Positions 36,225 to 45,580 of a stretch of DNA of 64,000 nt are shown here, piece by piece (position 1 is the stretch's first letter; each line of letters starts with the position of its first letter). This stretch comes from Sphingopyxis sp. HIX (GTDB lineage: Bacteria; Pseudomonadota; Alphaproteobacteria; Sphingomonadales; Sphingomonadaceae). The DNA lies in the NCBI RefSeq assembly GCF_001468285.1, contig NZ_LNSB01000022.1, positions 1 to 64,000 on the forward strand, written 5' to 3'. The notes under the pieces are model-generated. The model was given only the letters and a program-made list of their open reading frames with translations, was not told where the DNA came from and did not search any database. Both the position numbers and the translations under genes were made by a program.

Positions 36225-37358
36225 ATGACCACTTTCGCATCTTCCTCTGGTGAGCCGGTCGGGCGGCTCCTTGGTTGGCTGGGGCTTCGCCATTCCCGCG
36301 ACGGCGAGGCTTCGCAGCAGGATGCGACCGAACCCGGCGGGGTGCGCGACCTCGCGCGGCTCGCGCGCCGCGACCTGATCGAGGCGATCGGCACCTTCCT
36401 GCTCGACAACGGCCTCGACGTCACGCCGCCCAATCTGCTGCTCGCGCACAGCGCCTTTTCGGGCAACAACCCGCGCCTCGCGCGCCAGATCACCGCGCGC
36501 ACCGGCAATGGCGGCGTCACCCAGGCGTGGCTCGACGAACTGACCGAGGAAGTCGCCGACAGCTCGGCGCAGGCCGAGCTCGAGCGGCTGATGGCGCGGC
36601 TCGAGACCAATCTGGAAACCTTCCAGGTCCAGAGCAAGAGCGCGCACAAGCACGCCGCCGACTACGGCAGCGAGCTCGAACAGCATGTCACCGACCTCGA
36701 GCAGCTCCAGAAAACCGGCCAGATCGTCTCGAACCTCGCCGACCTCGCCAAGACGATGCTCGAACGCACGCGCAAGGCCGAGGACGAGATGCGCAAGAGC
36801 GAGGAAGAAGCGAAGTCGCTCCGCCGCAGCCTCGAACGCGCGAAACGCGATGCCGAGATCGACTATCTCACCGGCCTGCCCAACCGCCGCGCCTTCGAGG
36901 AACTGCTCGAACGCCAGTATCGCGACGCGCAGGCGGCGATGGAGCCGCTCAGCGTCGCTTTCTGCGACATCGACAATTTCAAGGCGATCAACGACGCGCA
37001 CGGCCACGAGGCCGGCGACCGCGTGCTGAAGGCCATCGCCGACACGCTGTCGCAGATCAGCGACGACCAGTGCCATGTCGCGCGCCACGGCGGCGAGGAG
37101 TTCGTCATGCTCTTCCGCGGCAAGAACCCCGCCGCGGCGGCCGAGCGGCTCGACCAGGCGCGCGAGCATCTCGCCGCGCGCCGGCTGATCAACCGCAAGA
37201 CCGACGAGCCCTTCGGCCAGATCACCTTCTCGGGCGGGGTCGCCGACATCTTCGGCTATGGCGACGCGCGCGCGGCGCTGAAAGCCGCCGACGACGCGCT
37301 CTACAGCGCCAAGCAGAACGGACGCAACCGGGTCGAGATCGCGGGGGTCGCGGCTTAG
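36225..37358 (+). CDS. GGDEF-domain diguanylate cyclase
   Basis: A 377-residue cytoplasmic protein that should make cyclic di-GMP. The N-terminal ~100 residues resemble a small helical domain of unknown role. Residues about 105-210 form a coiled coil rich in Glu/Lys, and the GGDEF domain (214-375) has DYLTGLPNRRAF, DIDNFKAINDAHGHEAGD and the active-site GGEEF at 289-293. The RxxD inhibitory site expected just before GGEEF is absent (SDDQCHVARH), so product feedback may be missing. The 229 bases upstream hold no gene but carry two long T-tracts near 36080-36100. Confidence 0.9.
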   Translation: MTTFASSSGEPVGRLLGWLGLRHSRDGEASQQDATEPGGVRDLARLARRDLIEAIGTFLLDNGLDVTPPNLLLAHSAFSGNNPRLARQITARTGNGGVTQAWLDELTEEVADSSAQAELERLMARLETNLETFQVQSKSAHKHAADYGSELEQHVTDLEQLQKTGQIVSNLADLAKTMLERTRKAEDEMRKSEEEAKSLRRSLERAKRDAEIDYLTGLPNRRAFEELLERQYRDAQAAMEPLSVAFCDIDNFKAINDAHGHEAGDRVLKAIADTLSQISDDQCHVARHGGEEFVMLFRGKNPAAAAERLDQAREHLAARRLINRKTDEPFGQITFSGGVADIFGYGDARAALKAADDALYSAKQNGRNRVEIAGVAA

Positions 37359-37367
37359 GGTCCGACC

Positions 37368-38144
37368 CTAACTCCAGGCCGCGTTGAGCGCGATCACCGC
37401 GGCGACCTCGCCGAAATTGCCGACCCCGTGCGCGATCATCGGGGCGAGCAGGCTTTTCGACCGCTCCATCAGCCAGACATAGACGAGCCCCCAGGCGAAG
37501 GCGTAGATTTGCTGCGCCATCGCCTGATAGAAGGGATCGACGGTGAACGACTTCCAGTGCGCGAGCCCGAACATCAGCGCGACCAGATAGGCGGCGACGG
37601 GCAGGTCGAGCGATCCGGTCCGCAGCCGTCCGGGTACCAGCACCACGAGCATGCCGACGAGCAGCCCGCGAAAGATCGTCTCCTCGGCTAGCCCCGTCGT
37701 CAGCATCCCGAGCAGCAGCCCCGCACTGTCGAGCGGCGACTCCGAATAGCTCATGTCGGGCGGGGTCTGCGCCGCCAGCGCCGGCCAATAGTCGGCAACG
37801 AGCATTACCGCCGCCATGCCGAGGCCGATCAGCACCGCCAGCCCGGCATAGCTTCGCTCGGGCGGCCAGCGCAGATGATCGTCGGCGGCGGGGAGCAGCC
37901 GCCGCATGGCGAGGATCGCCAGCCAGCCGAGCAGCGCCTGGAAAAGGATCGCGAGCAGCAGAAACGGCGCGAAATGCCCGTCCCACCACGCCGCGCCGGC
38001 GTGGTAGATCGGGCGCGCGATCATGCGCCCGAGCTCGAGCAGCCCGAGCATCAGTCCCGCGGCGAGCAGGATCGGCCACAGGCGAAAGCGGAAAGCGGAG
38101 AGCGCGACGAAGCCGCGCGGCGATGCGGGGGAGAGGTCTGTCAT
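37368..38144 (-). CDS. CPBP family intramembrane glutamic endopeptidase
   Basis: A 258-residue integral membrane protein with about six to eight hydrophobic segments. It carries the CPBP (CAAX protease/bacteriocin-processing, Rce1-like) motifs: EETIFRG at 154-160, LMFGLAHW near 196 and a third motif IAHGVGNFGEV near the end. The two glutamates and the FRG arginine are intact. Family members cleave prenylated or membrane substrates; the substrate here is unknown. It is convergent with the diguanylate cyclase gene. Confidence 0.85.
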   Translation of the reverse strand: MTDLSPASPRGFVALSAFRFRLWPILLAAGLMLGLLELGRMIARPIYHAGAAWWDGHFAPFLLLAILFQALLGWLAILAMRRLLPAADDHLRWPPERSYAGLAVLIGLGMAAVMLVADYWPALAAQTPPDMSYSESPLDSAGLLLGMLTTGLAEETIFRGLLVGMLVVLVPGRLRTGSLDLPVAAYLVALMFGLAHWKSFTVDPFYQAMAQQIYAFAWGLVYVWLMERSKSLLAPMIAHGVGNFGEVAAVIALNAAWS

Positions 38145-38199
38145 TTCCCCGGCCTAACCCGGCCGGCCGCGCATTTTCTTGAACGAATGTGACCTTGGC

Positions 38200-38889
38200 C
38201 TAGCCGCCGCCTGCCTGGGCGCGCATCGCCATCCGCCAGCGGTGCGGCGCCATGCCCGTCAGCCGCGTCACCGCGCGCGTCATATGCGCCTGGTCGGCAT
38301 AGCCCGTATCGGCGGCGACGCCCGCGAGCCCGTCGCCGCTCGCGACGATCGCGCGCCACGCGCGTTTCGCCCGGCAATCGGCGCGATAGGCAGCGGGCGA
38401 CACGCCATAAAGCGCCTCGAAGCGCCGCGAGACATGCTCGCGCGACCGGCCGCACGCCGCGGCCCAGGCGCCGATCCCCACCTCGCCGCCGCCGCGCAGC
38501 ACCGCCGCGAGCTGGTCGGGAAGCTCCTCTTCCGCCGTCGCCCCCGCGGGTTCGAGCGCCGCAATCAGGTCCGTCACCGCTTCGGCGGGGTCGCGCTCCG
38601 CCAGCCGCACGATCGCGTCGGGATCGTCGACCCGCATCCGCGCCGGCCAGGCGCGCGCGTCGAAGGCGAGCGGCAAATCGAGCACCATCGCGGCGCTCGG
38701 CCCGACCCGGTCGCGATGCGCCGAAAAGGCGCCGTGCAGCACCACATCGCCCGCTCGCGCGGTAAAGCGCCCGGCGTCGCCCGCTTCCTCATAGCTGCCG
38801 GCAAGCACCAGCGTCGCATAGGGTGTGCGATGCGTGTGGCGCTCGATATCGGCGGCGGGCGGCAGGCGGCTGGGGCGAAACAATTGCAT
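38200..38889 (-). CDS. AraC family transcriptional regulator
   Basis: A 229-residue regulator. The short cupin-like sensor region (HTHRTPYATLVLAGSYEEAG, FTARAGDVVLHGAFSAHRDRV) precedes a C-terminal AraC DNA-binding domain (GIGAWAAACGRSREHVSRRFEALYGVSPAAYR and GLAGVAADTGYADQAHMTRAVTRLTGMAPHRWR). The ligand is unknown. The neighbouring DUF427 gene lies 51 bases upstream on the same strand. No divergent partner is obvious. Confidence 0.86.
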   Translation of the reverse strand: MQLFRPSRLPPAADIERHTHRTPYATLVLAGSYEEAGDAGRFTARAGDVVLHGAFSAHRDRVGPSAAMVLDLPLAFDARAWPARMRVDDPDAIVRLAERDPAEAVTDLIAALEPAGATAEEELPDQLAAVLRGGGEVGIGAWAAACGRSREHVSRRFEALYGVSPAAYRADCRAKRAWRAIVASGDGLAGVAADTGYADQAHMTRAVTRLTGMAPHRWRMAMRAQAGGG

Positions 38890-38940
38890 GGCAGTCGCGC
38901 CAGACTGCCGCGGCGGCCGCGCGAAGCAAACCCCCTTCGA

Positions 38941-39321
38941 TCAACCGGCGGGATGTTCGACGAACGTCACCCGGTCGGGATAGAAGGCCAGGTGCCCCGC
39001 GATCTCCGCCACCGCTGCATAGGGCGCTTCGTACGTCCACACCGCCTTCGCCCCCGCCTCGCCCAGCGCCGGCAGGTCGAAATAGCCCGCCTCGCCCTTG
39101 TACGGGCAATAGCTCCTATGGTTCGACGCCCGCAGCTGCGCCATGTCGACATCGGCGCGCGGGATATACAGCACGACCGGATAGCTTGCCTCGCGCAGCG
39201 CCAACGCCGCCTCCGTATCCGCAACCACCCTGTCGCCGACGCGCACCTCGACCCGCGTCGGGTGCAGCGCAATCGTGATCGGGTGGCTCGCATCGGGGAT
39301 CAACATCCTGCGTTCGGCCAT
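38941..39321 (-). CDS. DUF427 domain-containing protein
   Basis: A 126-residue beta-rich DUF427 protein. It has HPITIALHPTRVEVRVGDRVVADT, the YIPRADVDMAQL segment, the conserved YCPYKGEAGYFDL motif and WTYEAPYAAVAEIAGHLAFYPDRV. The family's function is unknown. GGAGTG 5 bases before the ATG at 39321 sets the start. It is transcribed divergently from the GNAT-nitrilase gene. Confidence 0.88.
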   Translation of the reverse strand: MAERRMLIPDASHPITIALHPTRVEVRVGDRVVADTEAALALREASYPVVLYIPRADVDMAQLRASNHRSYCPYKGEAGYFDLPALGEAGAKAVWTYEAPYAAVAEIAGHLAFYPDRVTFVEHPAG

Positions 39322-39416
39322 GGCGACACTCCTTCGACGCGCAAATGGGAACCCGAACCCCGCTTCGCCAGTACTCCCGATGGACAGCCCGTCTCCTCTC
39401 CCCTTATGCAGCACCC

Positions 39417-40994
39417 ATGGACTCCACCAAAGCCAAGCTCGTCATCCGCAACTCCGCCCCCCGCGACGCCGCCGCGATCGCGCGCCTGACCGCCAAGGTC
39501 TATGGCCGCGGCGAAGGCTATTCGGCGGCGCAGATCCGCGGCCAGATCAACAATTTCCCCGAAGGCCAGTTCGTCGCCGAATATGAAGGCGCGATCGTCG
39601 GCCTCTGCGCGACGCTGATCGTGCGGCAGGACGCGGTGTTTGCCGACCATCGCTGGGGCGCGATCAGCGGCGGCGGGTTCGGCACCAGCCACGATCCCGA
39701 CGGCGACATCCTCTACGGCATGGAGGTGTGCGTCGATCCCGATTATCGCCGCCTGCGCATCGGCCAGCGCTTCTACCGCAAGCGCCAGGAACTCTGCCAG
39801 TCCTACGAGCTCAAGGGCATCGCCTTCGGCGGCCGGATGCCGGGCTATGCCCGCCGCCGCCGCAAATATCCCGATCCGCAGGACTATCTCGACGCCGTCG
39901 TCGAAAAGCAGCTGCGCGACCCGGTGATCAACTTCCAGATCGCGCAGGGCTTCGAGCCGCGCCGCGTCCTCCACCATTACGACCGCCGCGATCTCGACAG
40001 CGGCGGCCACGCCGTGCTCATGTATTGGGAAAACCCGCTCGAACCGCAGCGCGCGGCGAACCCCAAGGCACGCGGCGCCGTCCCCGATCGCCTGCCCGCC
40101 TCGGTCCGCGTCGCGACCGTGCAGTTCCAGATGCGCGGCATCGACCGCATCGAGCAGTTCGAGGAACAGGTCGAATATTTCGTCGATGTCGCCGCCGACT
40201 ATCACGCCGATTTCGTCGTCTTTCCCGAACTTTACACGCTGGAACTGCTGTCGATCGAAAGCAAGAAGCTCGAACCGCAGCAGGCGATCGAAAAGATCGC
40301 CGACTATACCGACCGCTATGTCGCCTTCATGGAAAAGCTCGCGGTCGGCTATAATATCAACATCATCGGCGGCTCGCACCCGACGCGCGTCGCCAACGGC
40401 GACATCCGCAACATCGCCTATGTCTTCCTGCGCGACGGATCGGTGCACACGCAGGAAAAGCTCCATCCGACCCCGTCGGAGCGGCGCTGGTGGAACATCA
40501 AGGGCGGGCACGGCGCCGACGCGATCAACACCGACTGCGGGCCGATCGGGGTGATGATCTGCTACGACAGCGAATTCCCCGAACTCGCGCGCCACCTCGT
40601 CAACCAGGGCGCGATGATGCTCTTCGTCCCCTTCTGCACCGATGAGCGCCGCGGTTACCTGCGCGTCCGTTATTGCTGCCATGCGCGCGCGGTCGAGAAC
40701 CAATGCTATGTCATCACCTCGGGCGTGGTCGGCAACCTGCCCAACGTCGAGAATATGGACATCCATTATGCCGAAAGCGCGATCCTGACCCCGTCGGACT
40801 TCGCTTTCGCGCGCGACGGCGTCGCCGCCGACACCGCCCCGAATACCGAGACGATCGCGATCGCCGACCTCAGCCTCGCCGACCTGCTCACCAGCCGCCA
40901 GAGCGGCGCGGTGCAGAATTTGCGCGACCGGCGCTTCGACCTCTACCGCGTCGACTGGAAGGACGCGCCGACGCCGGGGATCGGGTCGCGATAG
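39417..40994 (+). CDS. GNAT acetyltransferase fused to a carbon-nitrogen hydrolase
   Basis: A 525-residue two-domain protein. Residues 1-210 are a GNAT domain (VIRNSAPRDAAAIARLTAKVYGRGEGY, YGMEVCVDPDYRRLRIGQRFYRKRQ). Residues 230-520 are a nitrilase-superfamily amidase whose catalytic triad is visible as E271 (FPELYTLELL), K348 (EKLHPTP) and C382 (MICYDSEFPEL). Fusions of this kind are known and are usually annotated as bifunctional GNAT/CN-hydrolase proteins. A role in transferring or hydrolysing an amide on one substrate is an inference. The start follows the family-like MDSTKAKLVIRN. Confidence 0.9.
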   Translation: MDSTKAKLVIRNSAPRDAAAIARLTAKVYGRGEGYSAAQIRGQINNFPEGQFVAEYEGAIVGLCATLIVRQDAVFADHRWGAISGGGFGTSHDPDGDILYGMEVCVDPDYRRLRIGQRFYRKRQELCQSYELKGIAFGGRMPGYARRRRKYPDPQDYLDAVVEKQLRDPVINFQIAQGFEPRRVLHHYDRRDLDSGGHAVLMYWENPLEPQRAANPKARGAVPDRLPASVRVATVQFQMRGIDRIEQFEEQVEYFVDVAADYHADFVVFPELYTLELLSIESKKLEPQQAIEKIADYTDRYVAFMEKLAVGYNINIIGGSHPTRVANGDIRNIAYVFLRDGSVHTQEKLHPTPSERRWWNIKGGHGADAINTDCGPIGVMICYDSEFPELARHLVNQGAMMLFVPFCTDERRGYLRVRYCCHARAVENQCYVITSGVVGNLPNVENMDIHYAESAILTPSDFAFARDGVAADTAPNTETIAIADLSLADLLTSRQSGAVQNLRDRRFDLYRVDWKDAPTPGIGSR

Positions 40995-41006
40995 CCCCCC
41001 GCAGGG

Positions 41007-43334
41007 TCAGAAGCGCGCTTCGAAGCTCAGGCCGATCACCCGCGGATCGCCGAGCAGCGCGTTGAGGCGGCCGTCATTGTCGTACTGATAGTCGAAATAT
41101 CTGTCGTCGAAGATGTTGCTGGCGAAGAGATAGGCGCCGAAATTGTCGTTGCTCCAGCCGATCTTGGCGTTGACCAGCGTGCGCCCGGGCACGTCGCGGA
41201 CGCTCTGGTCGACCAGCCCCTGATACGCCGCACCGCGATAATTGACGTTGGCGTTGGCCGAGATTCCGCTGCGGCCCTGCCAGCTGAAGCCCGCCGCCCA
41301 GGTCCAGCGCGGCGCGCTGACGAATTCCAGCCCCGACAGGTCGTCGACGAAGCCGCCCGTCGCGTCGAACTCCAGGAATTCGGTGCGCGCATAACCCACC
41401 GAGCCATAGATGTTGAGGGCGTCGGTCACGTCGTAATCGCTCTCTACCTCGAAGCCATAGACGCGCGACTTGCCCGCATTCTGCGTCTCATAATCATAGA
41501 CGCTGGGCGACAATTGCACGCTCACCTGCTGGTCGGTCCAGTCGATGAAAAAGGCGTTGGCGTTGAAGGTCAGCCGGTTGTCCAGCCACTGCGTGCGCAG
41601 CGACAGCTCGTAATTCCACGTGAACTCCGGATCATAGACATAGGTCGAGGCGCGCGCCGGGTTCACCCCGCTGCCACCCGAGCGATAGCCGCGCTCGACG
41701 ATCGCGCTCAGCGTCTTGTCGGGCGCGATTTCCCACGACAGGCCGGCCTTGGGCAGGAAGGCCTCATAGCTGGTGTTCGACAACGGGCTGCTGCTGCTCG
41801 CGTCCTCGGCCTGCTGCTGGATCAGGCCGTTCACCGTCGAGAGGATGAGGTTCAGCGGCGCCGGATAGAGCGCCGGGTTGGGCAGCGGCGTGTTGATCGT
41901 GACGATATTGTCGTTCGACACGCGCTGCTTCTCGCGGTCGTAGCGGAAGCCGGCGAGCAGTTTCAGCCCCGGCGTGATTTCCCAGTTCGCGTCGCCGAAC
42001 AGCGCCACCGTCTCGATGTCGATCGAATAATCCTGCGACGAGGCGATGTAGATCAGCTGGGGATATTGCGCGCGCGCCTGTTGCGCCAGGAACAGCGCGG
42101 TGCCCGGATCGAGCCCGAAGGGCGGGCCCTGCAGCACCGCGGCGACCGTCGGCGTCAGCCCCAGGTCGCGGTCGGGGTCGAGCCCGAAGGTCGCATTGGT
42201 GTTCGAATCGGGGTTCTTGGTCCGCGAATAATAGCCGCCGATCAGCCCCTGCAGCGGGCCGGTGTCGAAGGTCAGGCGGACTTCCTCGCTGAAAATCTTC
42301 TGGTCGGTGATCGCGTCGCCATATGCGGTGTCGACCGCCTGCAGATCGCCGTCATAGGCCGACGACGTGCGCAGATGGTTGTAGGTCGAAATCGACGACA
42401 GCGTGAAGACATCGCCCAGCGGCAGCGTCGCGTCGAGCGTGAACAGGTCGGTCTTCGAACGAGAGAAGGTCGGGCGATTGGCCTCGACGCTGCGCTTGCT
42501 CCAATAATCGGGCCTGTCGCTATAGGCATAGCCGCGGCCGTTGCCATCGTGGCGGTCGTAGAGATAGGAGAGCTTCACCTGCAGCCCGTCGGGGCCCGCC
42601 GGGGTGAAGAGCAATTTGGCGCGCACCACGTCGCTGCTGTTCGGGTCGTAATCGCCGCCCGTCAGGCGATTCTTCACGAAACCGTCGCCGCGCGTCAATT
42701 CGCCCGCGACGCGAAACGCCAGCACATCGTCGACGATCGGACCGCCGATCGCCGCGCCGAAGCGATATTCGCCATTGGCGTCGCTGATCATCGCGCGCGC
42801 CTTGCCGCGCCAGTCGAAGCTGGGGTCGGCGGTCTTGATGATGATCGCGCCCGCCAGCGCGTTGCGCCCCTGCAACGTCGATTGCGGCCCGCGCAGGATC
42901 TCGACCTGGTCGATGTCCCACAGGTCGAGCGGGCCGCTCGCGGTCGCTTCGCTCGGCAGCGGCGACCCGTCGAGATAGACGGTGGCGAGGTCGCCGAAGC
43001 CGGTGCCCGACACATTGGTGTTCGAAATGCCGCGGATCGTGAAACCCGACTCGCTGAAGGTCGAGGCCAGATTCGCGGTGCGATCGATCAGGTCGAAGAC
43101 ATTGGTCAGGTTCTGCGCGTCGATATCCTCCGACGTGAACACCTTCACGCTTTCGGGGGTGTCCTGCAGCGTCCGGTCGAATTTCATCCCGGTGACGACG
43201 ATCTCGTTGCTCTCGCCGCTATCCGCGGCATCGCCCGCCTCGGCCGCGGCGTCCGCCGCGATGTCTTCGGCGTGAACCGGCATCGCCGCACCCGCCAGCA
43301 GCAGCGCCAGCAATGGTTTGATCGTCTTGGTCAT
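41007..43334 (-). CDS. TonB-dependent receptor
   Basis: A 775-residue outer-membrane receptor. A signal peptide (LLALLLAGAAMPVHA) is followed by the TonB-box-like NEIVVTGMKFDRTLQ and a plug (VFDLIDRTANLASTFSESGFTIRGISN, QVEILRGPQSTLQGRNALAGAIIIKT). The barrel ends in aromatic VIGLSFEARF. GGGGAG lies 9 bases before the ATG at 43334; the ATG two codons upstream is too close to it. It is divergent from a PepSY pair across a Fur-like dyad, which makes iron or haem the likeliest cargo. Confidence 0.9.
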   Translation of the reverse strand: MTKTIKPLLALLLAGAAMPVHAEDIAADAAAEAGDAADSGESNEIVVTGMKFDRTLQDTPESVKVFTSEDIDAQNLTNVFDLIDRTANLASTFSESGFTIRGISNTNVSGTGFGDLATVYLDGSPLPSEATASGPLDLWDIDQVEILRGPQSTLQGRNALAGAIIIKTADPSFDWRGKARAMISDANGEYRFGAAIGGPIVDDVLAFRVAGELTRGDGFVKNRLTGGDYDPNSSDVVRAKLLFTPAGPDGLQVKLSYLYDRHDGNGRGYAYSDRPDYWSKRSVEANRPTFSRSKTDLFTLDATLPLGDVFTLSSISTYNHLRTSSAYDGDLQAVDTAYGDAITDQKIFSEEVRLTFDTGPLQGLIGGYYSRTKNPDSNTNATFGLDPDRDLGLTPTVAAVLQGPPFGLDPGTALFLAQQARAQYPQLIYIASSQDYSIDIETVALFGDANWEITPGLKLLAGFRYDREKQRVSNDNIVTINTPLPNPALYPAPLNLILSTVNGLIQQQAEDASSSSPLSNTSYEAFLPKAGLSWEIAPDKTLSAIVERGYRSGGSGVNPARASTYVYDPEFTWNYELSLRTQWLDNRLTFNANAFFIDWTDQQVSVQLSPSVYDYETQNAGKSRVYGFEVESDYDVTDALNIYGSVGYARTEFLEFDATGGFVDDLSGLEFVSAPRWTWAAGFSWQGRSGISANANVNYRGAAYQGLVDQSVRDVPGRTLVNAKIGWSNDNFGAYLFASNIFDDRYFDYQYDNDGRLNALLGDPRVIGLSFEARF

Positions 43335-43376
43335 TGTCATGAGCTCCCCGCTTAGCTATCGAAGGGCCCGCTATTG

Positions 43377-43399
43377 CTATTGCGAATGCGTGTCAATAG
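43377..43399. promoter_or_regulatory. Fur-box-like dyad in the TonB receptor/PepSY divergent promoter
   Basis: A 23-base dyad with arms CTATTG and CAATAG around an 11-base TGCGAATGCG-containing centre. It lies between the divergent receptor and the PepSY pair. The overall TTGCGAATG..TCAA look resembles iron-responsive operators of sphingomonads as I remember them. Confidence 0.4.
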
Positions 43400-43428
43400 A
43401 ATCAAATAGAGGTCGTACAGGGGGACTT

Positions 43429-44004
43429 ATGCAGGACAGCTCGCCGCTTTTGCCGGCGCTGGTCATCGCTGCGGCGGCGGGGGCAGGCGTGTGGCTGCTG
43501 CGCCGATCGTGGCAGGGAAAGGACTCGAACCACGCCTATGTGCTCGGCGGCTGGGCGCTGATCGCCGCCGCAATCGCTGCGCCCGCCTGGGCGCTCGGCC
43601 CTGCGCGCGGCCCCTTCATCGCGCTCGCGCTCGTCTCGACCGTCGCGCTCGCACTCGTCGCGGGCAACTATACGCGGCGTGCGGCGAAGGCGCGCGCGGC
43701 GCGCGAGAGCCTCGCCCCCGAACCCTCCGACCGCGCGACGACCAAGTGGCGCGAGACGCTGCGCTGGCTGCTCGCGGGTCCGATCGGCATGGTCGCCGCG
43801 ATGGGCGTCGGCATCGCCTGGGCCGCGCTGGCGCCGGGCGAGCAACAGACGCGGCTCGTCATTGGCGGGCTGATCGTCCCCGTCGCCTGGGGCGCCTGCA
43901 TGGCGTGGACGCTTGCCGACAATCGTATCCTCCGCGCCACCGCCGTCCTCGTCGGCGTCGCCGTCGCCAGCTTTAGCGCCGCCATTTTGAAGGGTTTCGC
44001 ATGA
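43429..44004 (+). CDS. Small integral membrane protein in the PepSY operon
   Basis: A 191-residue protein with about five hydrophobic segments (near 8-24, 40-57, 61-78, 112-132, 143-160, 168-187) and a positively charged cytoplasmic loop (RRAAKARAARESL). No named family is recognised. Similar small membrane proteins sit with PepSY transmembrane proteins in iron-uptake loci. Its stop overlaps the next gene's start (ATGA), so they are coupled. AGGGGGA precedes the ATG. Confidence 0.65.
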   Translation: MQDSSPLLPALVIAAAAGAGVWLLRRSWQGKDSNHAYVLGGWALIAAAIAAPAWALGPARGPFIALALVSTVALALVAGNYTRRAAKARAARESLAPEPSDRATTKWRETLRWLLAGPIGMVAAMGVGIAWAALAPGEQQTRLVIGGLIVPVAWGACMAWTLADNRILRATAVLVGVAVASFSAAILKGFA

Positions 44005-45518
44005 CCGCCGCTCCCGCCGAGGCGCCCGCGCCCAAGAAACCCGCGAAAAAGCCCAAGGACCTGATGGCGCGCATCCCCGCGGGCTTCGTGCGCGCGGTGC
44101 TGCGCGGGCACAGCAGCCTCGGCCTCGCCTTCGCCGCGCTCATCTATCTCGTCTGCCTCTCGGGCAGCATCGCGGTCTTCGCGCACGAGTTCCAGCGCTG
44201 GGAAAGCGCCGCCGGGCCGCAGGTGACCGAAGTGAGCCCCGACGCCGTCCAGACCGCCTTCGCGGGCGCGATCGCCGCGGGCGGCAGCGGGGTCGAGCAT
44301 GTCTATCTGACCTTGCCCAGCCCCGACCTGCCGCGCTTCCTGCTCCATGTCGATGCCGACGAGGACCGCGAATTCCTCGCCGACGCCGATGGCAAGCTCG
44401 TCCCCGGCATCGAATTCGCCTGGACCGAATTCATCACCCGGCTCCACATCAACCTGCACCTGCCGGTCACCTGGGGCATCTTCATCGTCGGGCTGGTCGG
44501 CGTCGCTTTGCTGTCGTCGCTGATCTCGGGCATCCTCGCGCATCCGCGCATCTTCCGCGACGCCTTTCACCTCCGCATCGGCGGGTCGAAGCGGCTGCAG
44601 GAGGCCGACCTCCACAACCGGCTCGGCGTCTGGGCCTTGCCCTTCCATATCATCATCTCGCTCACCGGCGCCTTTCTCGGCCTCACCACGATCGTCGTCG
44701 GCGTGCTCGGCATGGCGATGTTCAACGGCGACGCGGGCAAGGTCTATGCGCTCTTCTTCCCCGAACCGCCGGTCGACGACCCGCGCCCCGCGCCCGTGCT
44801 CGACCTCCGCCCGATGTTCGCCAAGCTGCCGCAGGACGGCGGCCGCCTGACCTATATCTTCACCGAGCATCCGACCGAACAGGGCGGCGCCGCGCTGTTC
44901 AACGTCAAGCAGCCCGATCGCCTTGCGGGCACCGACAGCTATGCCTTCCGCCGCGACGCGACGACCTACGACATCGGCAAGGCCAGCGAGAACAATCTCG
45001 GCGAGGATCTGCTCGGCGGCATGGGCGCGCTGCATTTCGGCTGGTTCGGCGGCGGGCTGGTCAAGATCGTCTATTTCCTGCTCGGCCTCGGCCTCACCTA
45101 TCTCGCCGCGGGCGGGGTCAACATCTGGCTCGCGCGCCGCCGCGACAACGGCCGCCCCGCGCCGGTGTGGGAGCGGCTGTGGAGCGCGACGCTCTGGGGC
45201 CAGCCCGCGGGCATCGCCGCCGCCGCGAGCGCCGCGCTGGTCGCGGGCACCGCGAGTGCCGCGATCGCCACCTGGATCGCCGTCTCGCTCCTCTTCTGGC
45301 TGCTCGCGGTGCGCATCGACGCCGCGCGGCTCGCCCGCTGGGGGCGCCTCGCGACGGGCGCGCTGATGCTCGCCGCCGCCGCGCTGCACGCCGCGCTCGT
45401 CGGCGGCAGCGACCCGGTGGCGTGGATCGTCGACGCGGTGCTCGTCGCCGGCGGGCTATGGCTGGCGATGCCGGCCGCGCGCCGGCGCTCGCCCGATGCC
45501 GCCGAAGCCCCGGCCTGA
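44001..45518 (+). CDS. PepSY-associated transmembrane protein (iron-uptake reductase type)
   Basis: A 505-residue inner-membrane protein. The first helix carries RGHSSLGLAFAALIYLVCLSGSIAVF, followed by periplasmic PepSY-like segments (VYLTLPSPDLPRFLLHVDAD). The LHINLHLPVTWGIFIVGLVGVALLSSLISGI pair, the DLHNRLGVWALPFHIIISLTGAFLGL helix and further C-terminal helices follow. Conserved histidines in the helices (LHINLHL, LHNRLG, LPFHI) are typical of the family, which is thought to reduce ferric siderophores with haem. The divergent TonB receptor and the Fur-like dyad support iron uptake. Confidence 0.85.
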   Translation: MTAAPAEAPAPKKPAKKPKDLMARIPAGFVRAVLRGHSSLGLAFAALIYLVCLSGSIAVFAHEFQRWESAAGPQVTEVSPDAVQTAFAGAIAAGGSGVEHVYLTLPSPDLPRFLLHVDADEDREFLADADGKLVPGIEFAWTEFITRLHINLHLPVTWGIFIVGLVGVALLSSLISGILAHPRIFRDAFHLRIGGSKRLQEADLHNRLGVWALPFHIIISLTGAFLGLTTIVVGVLGMAMFNGDAGKVYALFFPEPPVDDPRPAPVLDLRPMFAKLPQDGGRLTYIFTEHPTEQGGAALFNVKQPDRLAGTDSYAFRRDATTYDIGKASENNLGEDLLGGMGALHFGWFGGGLVKIVYFLLGLGLTYLAAGGVNIWLARRRDNGRPAPVWERLWSATLWGQPAGIAAAASAALVAGTASAAIATWIAVSLLFWLLAVRIDAARLARWGRLATGALMLAAAALHAALVGGSDPVAWIVDAVLVAGGLWLAMPAARRRSPDAAEAPA

Positions 45519-45580
45519 TCCCGGGGCGCGGCTATCGATTTTAATCATACACCGTATCTCCCTCTTGCGCGACCTTCCCT

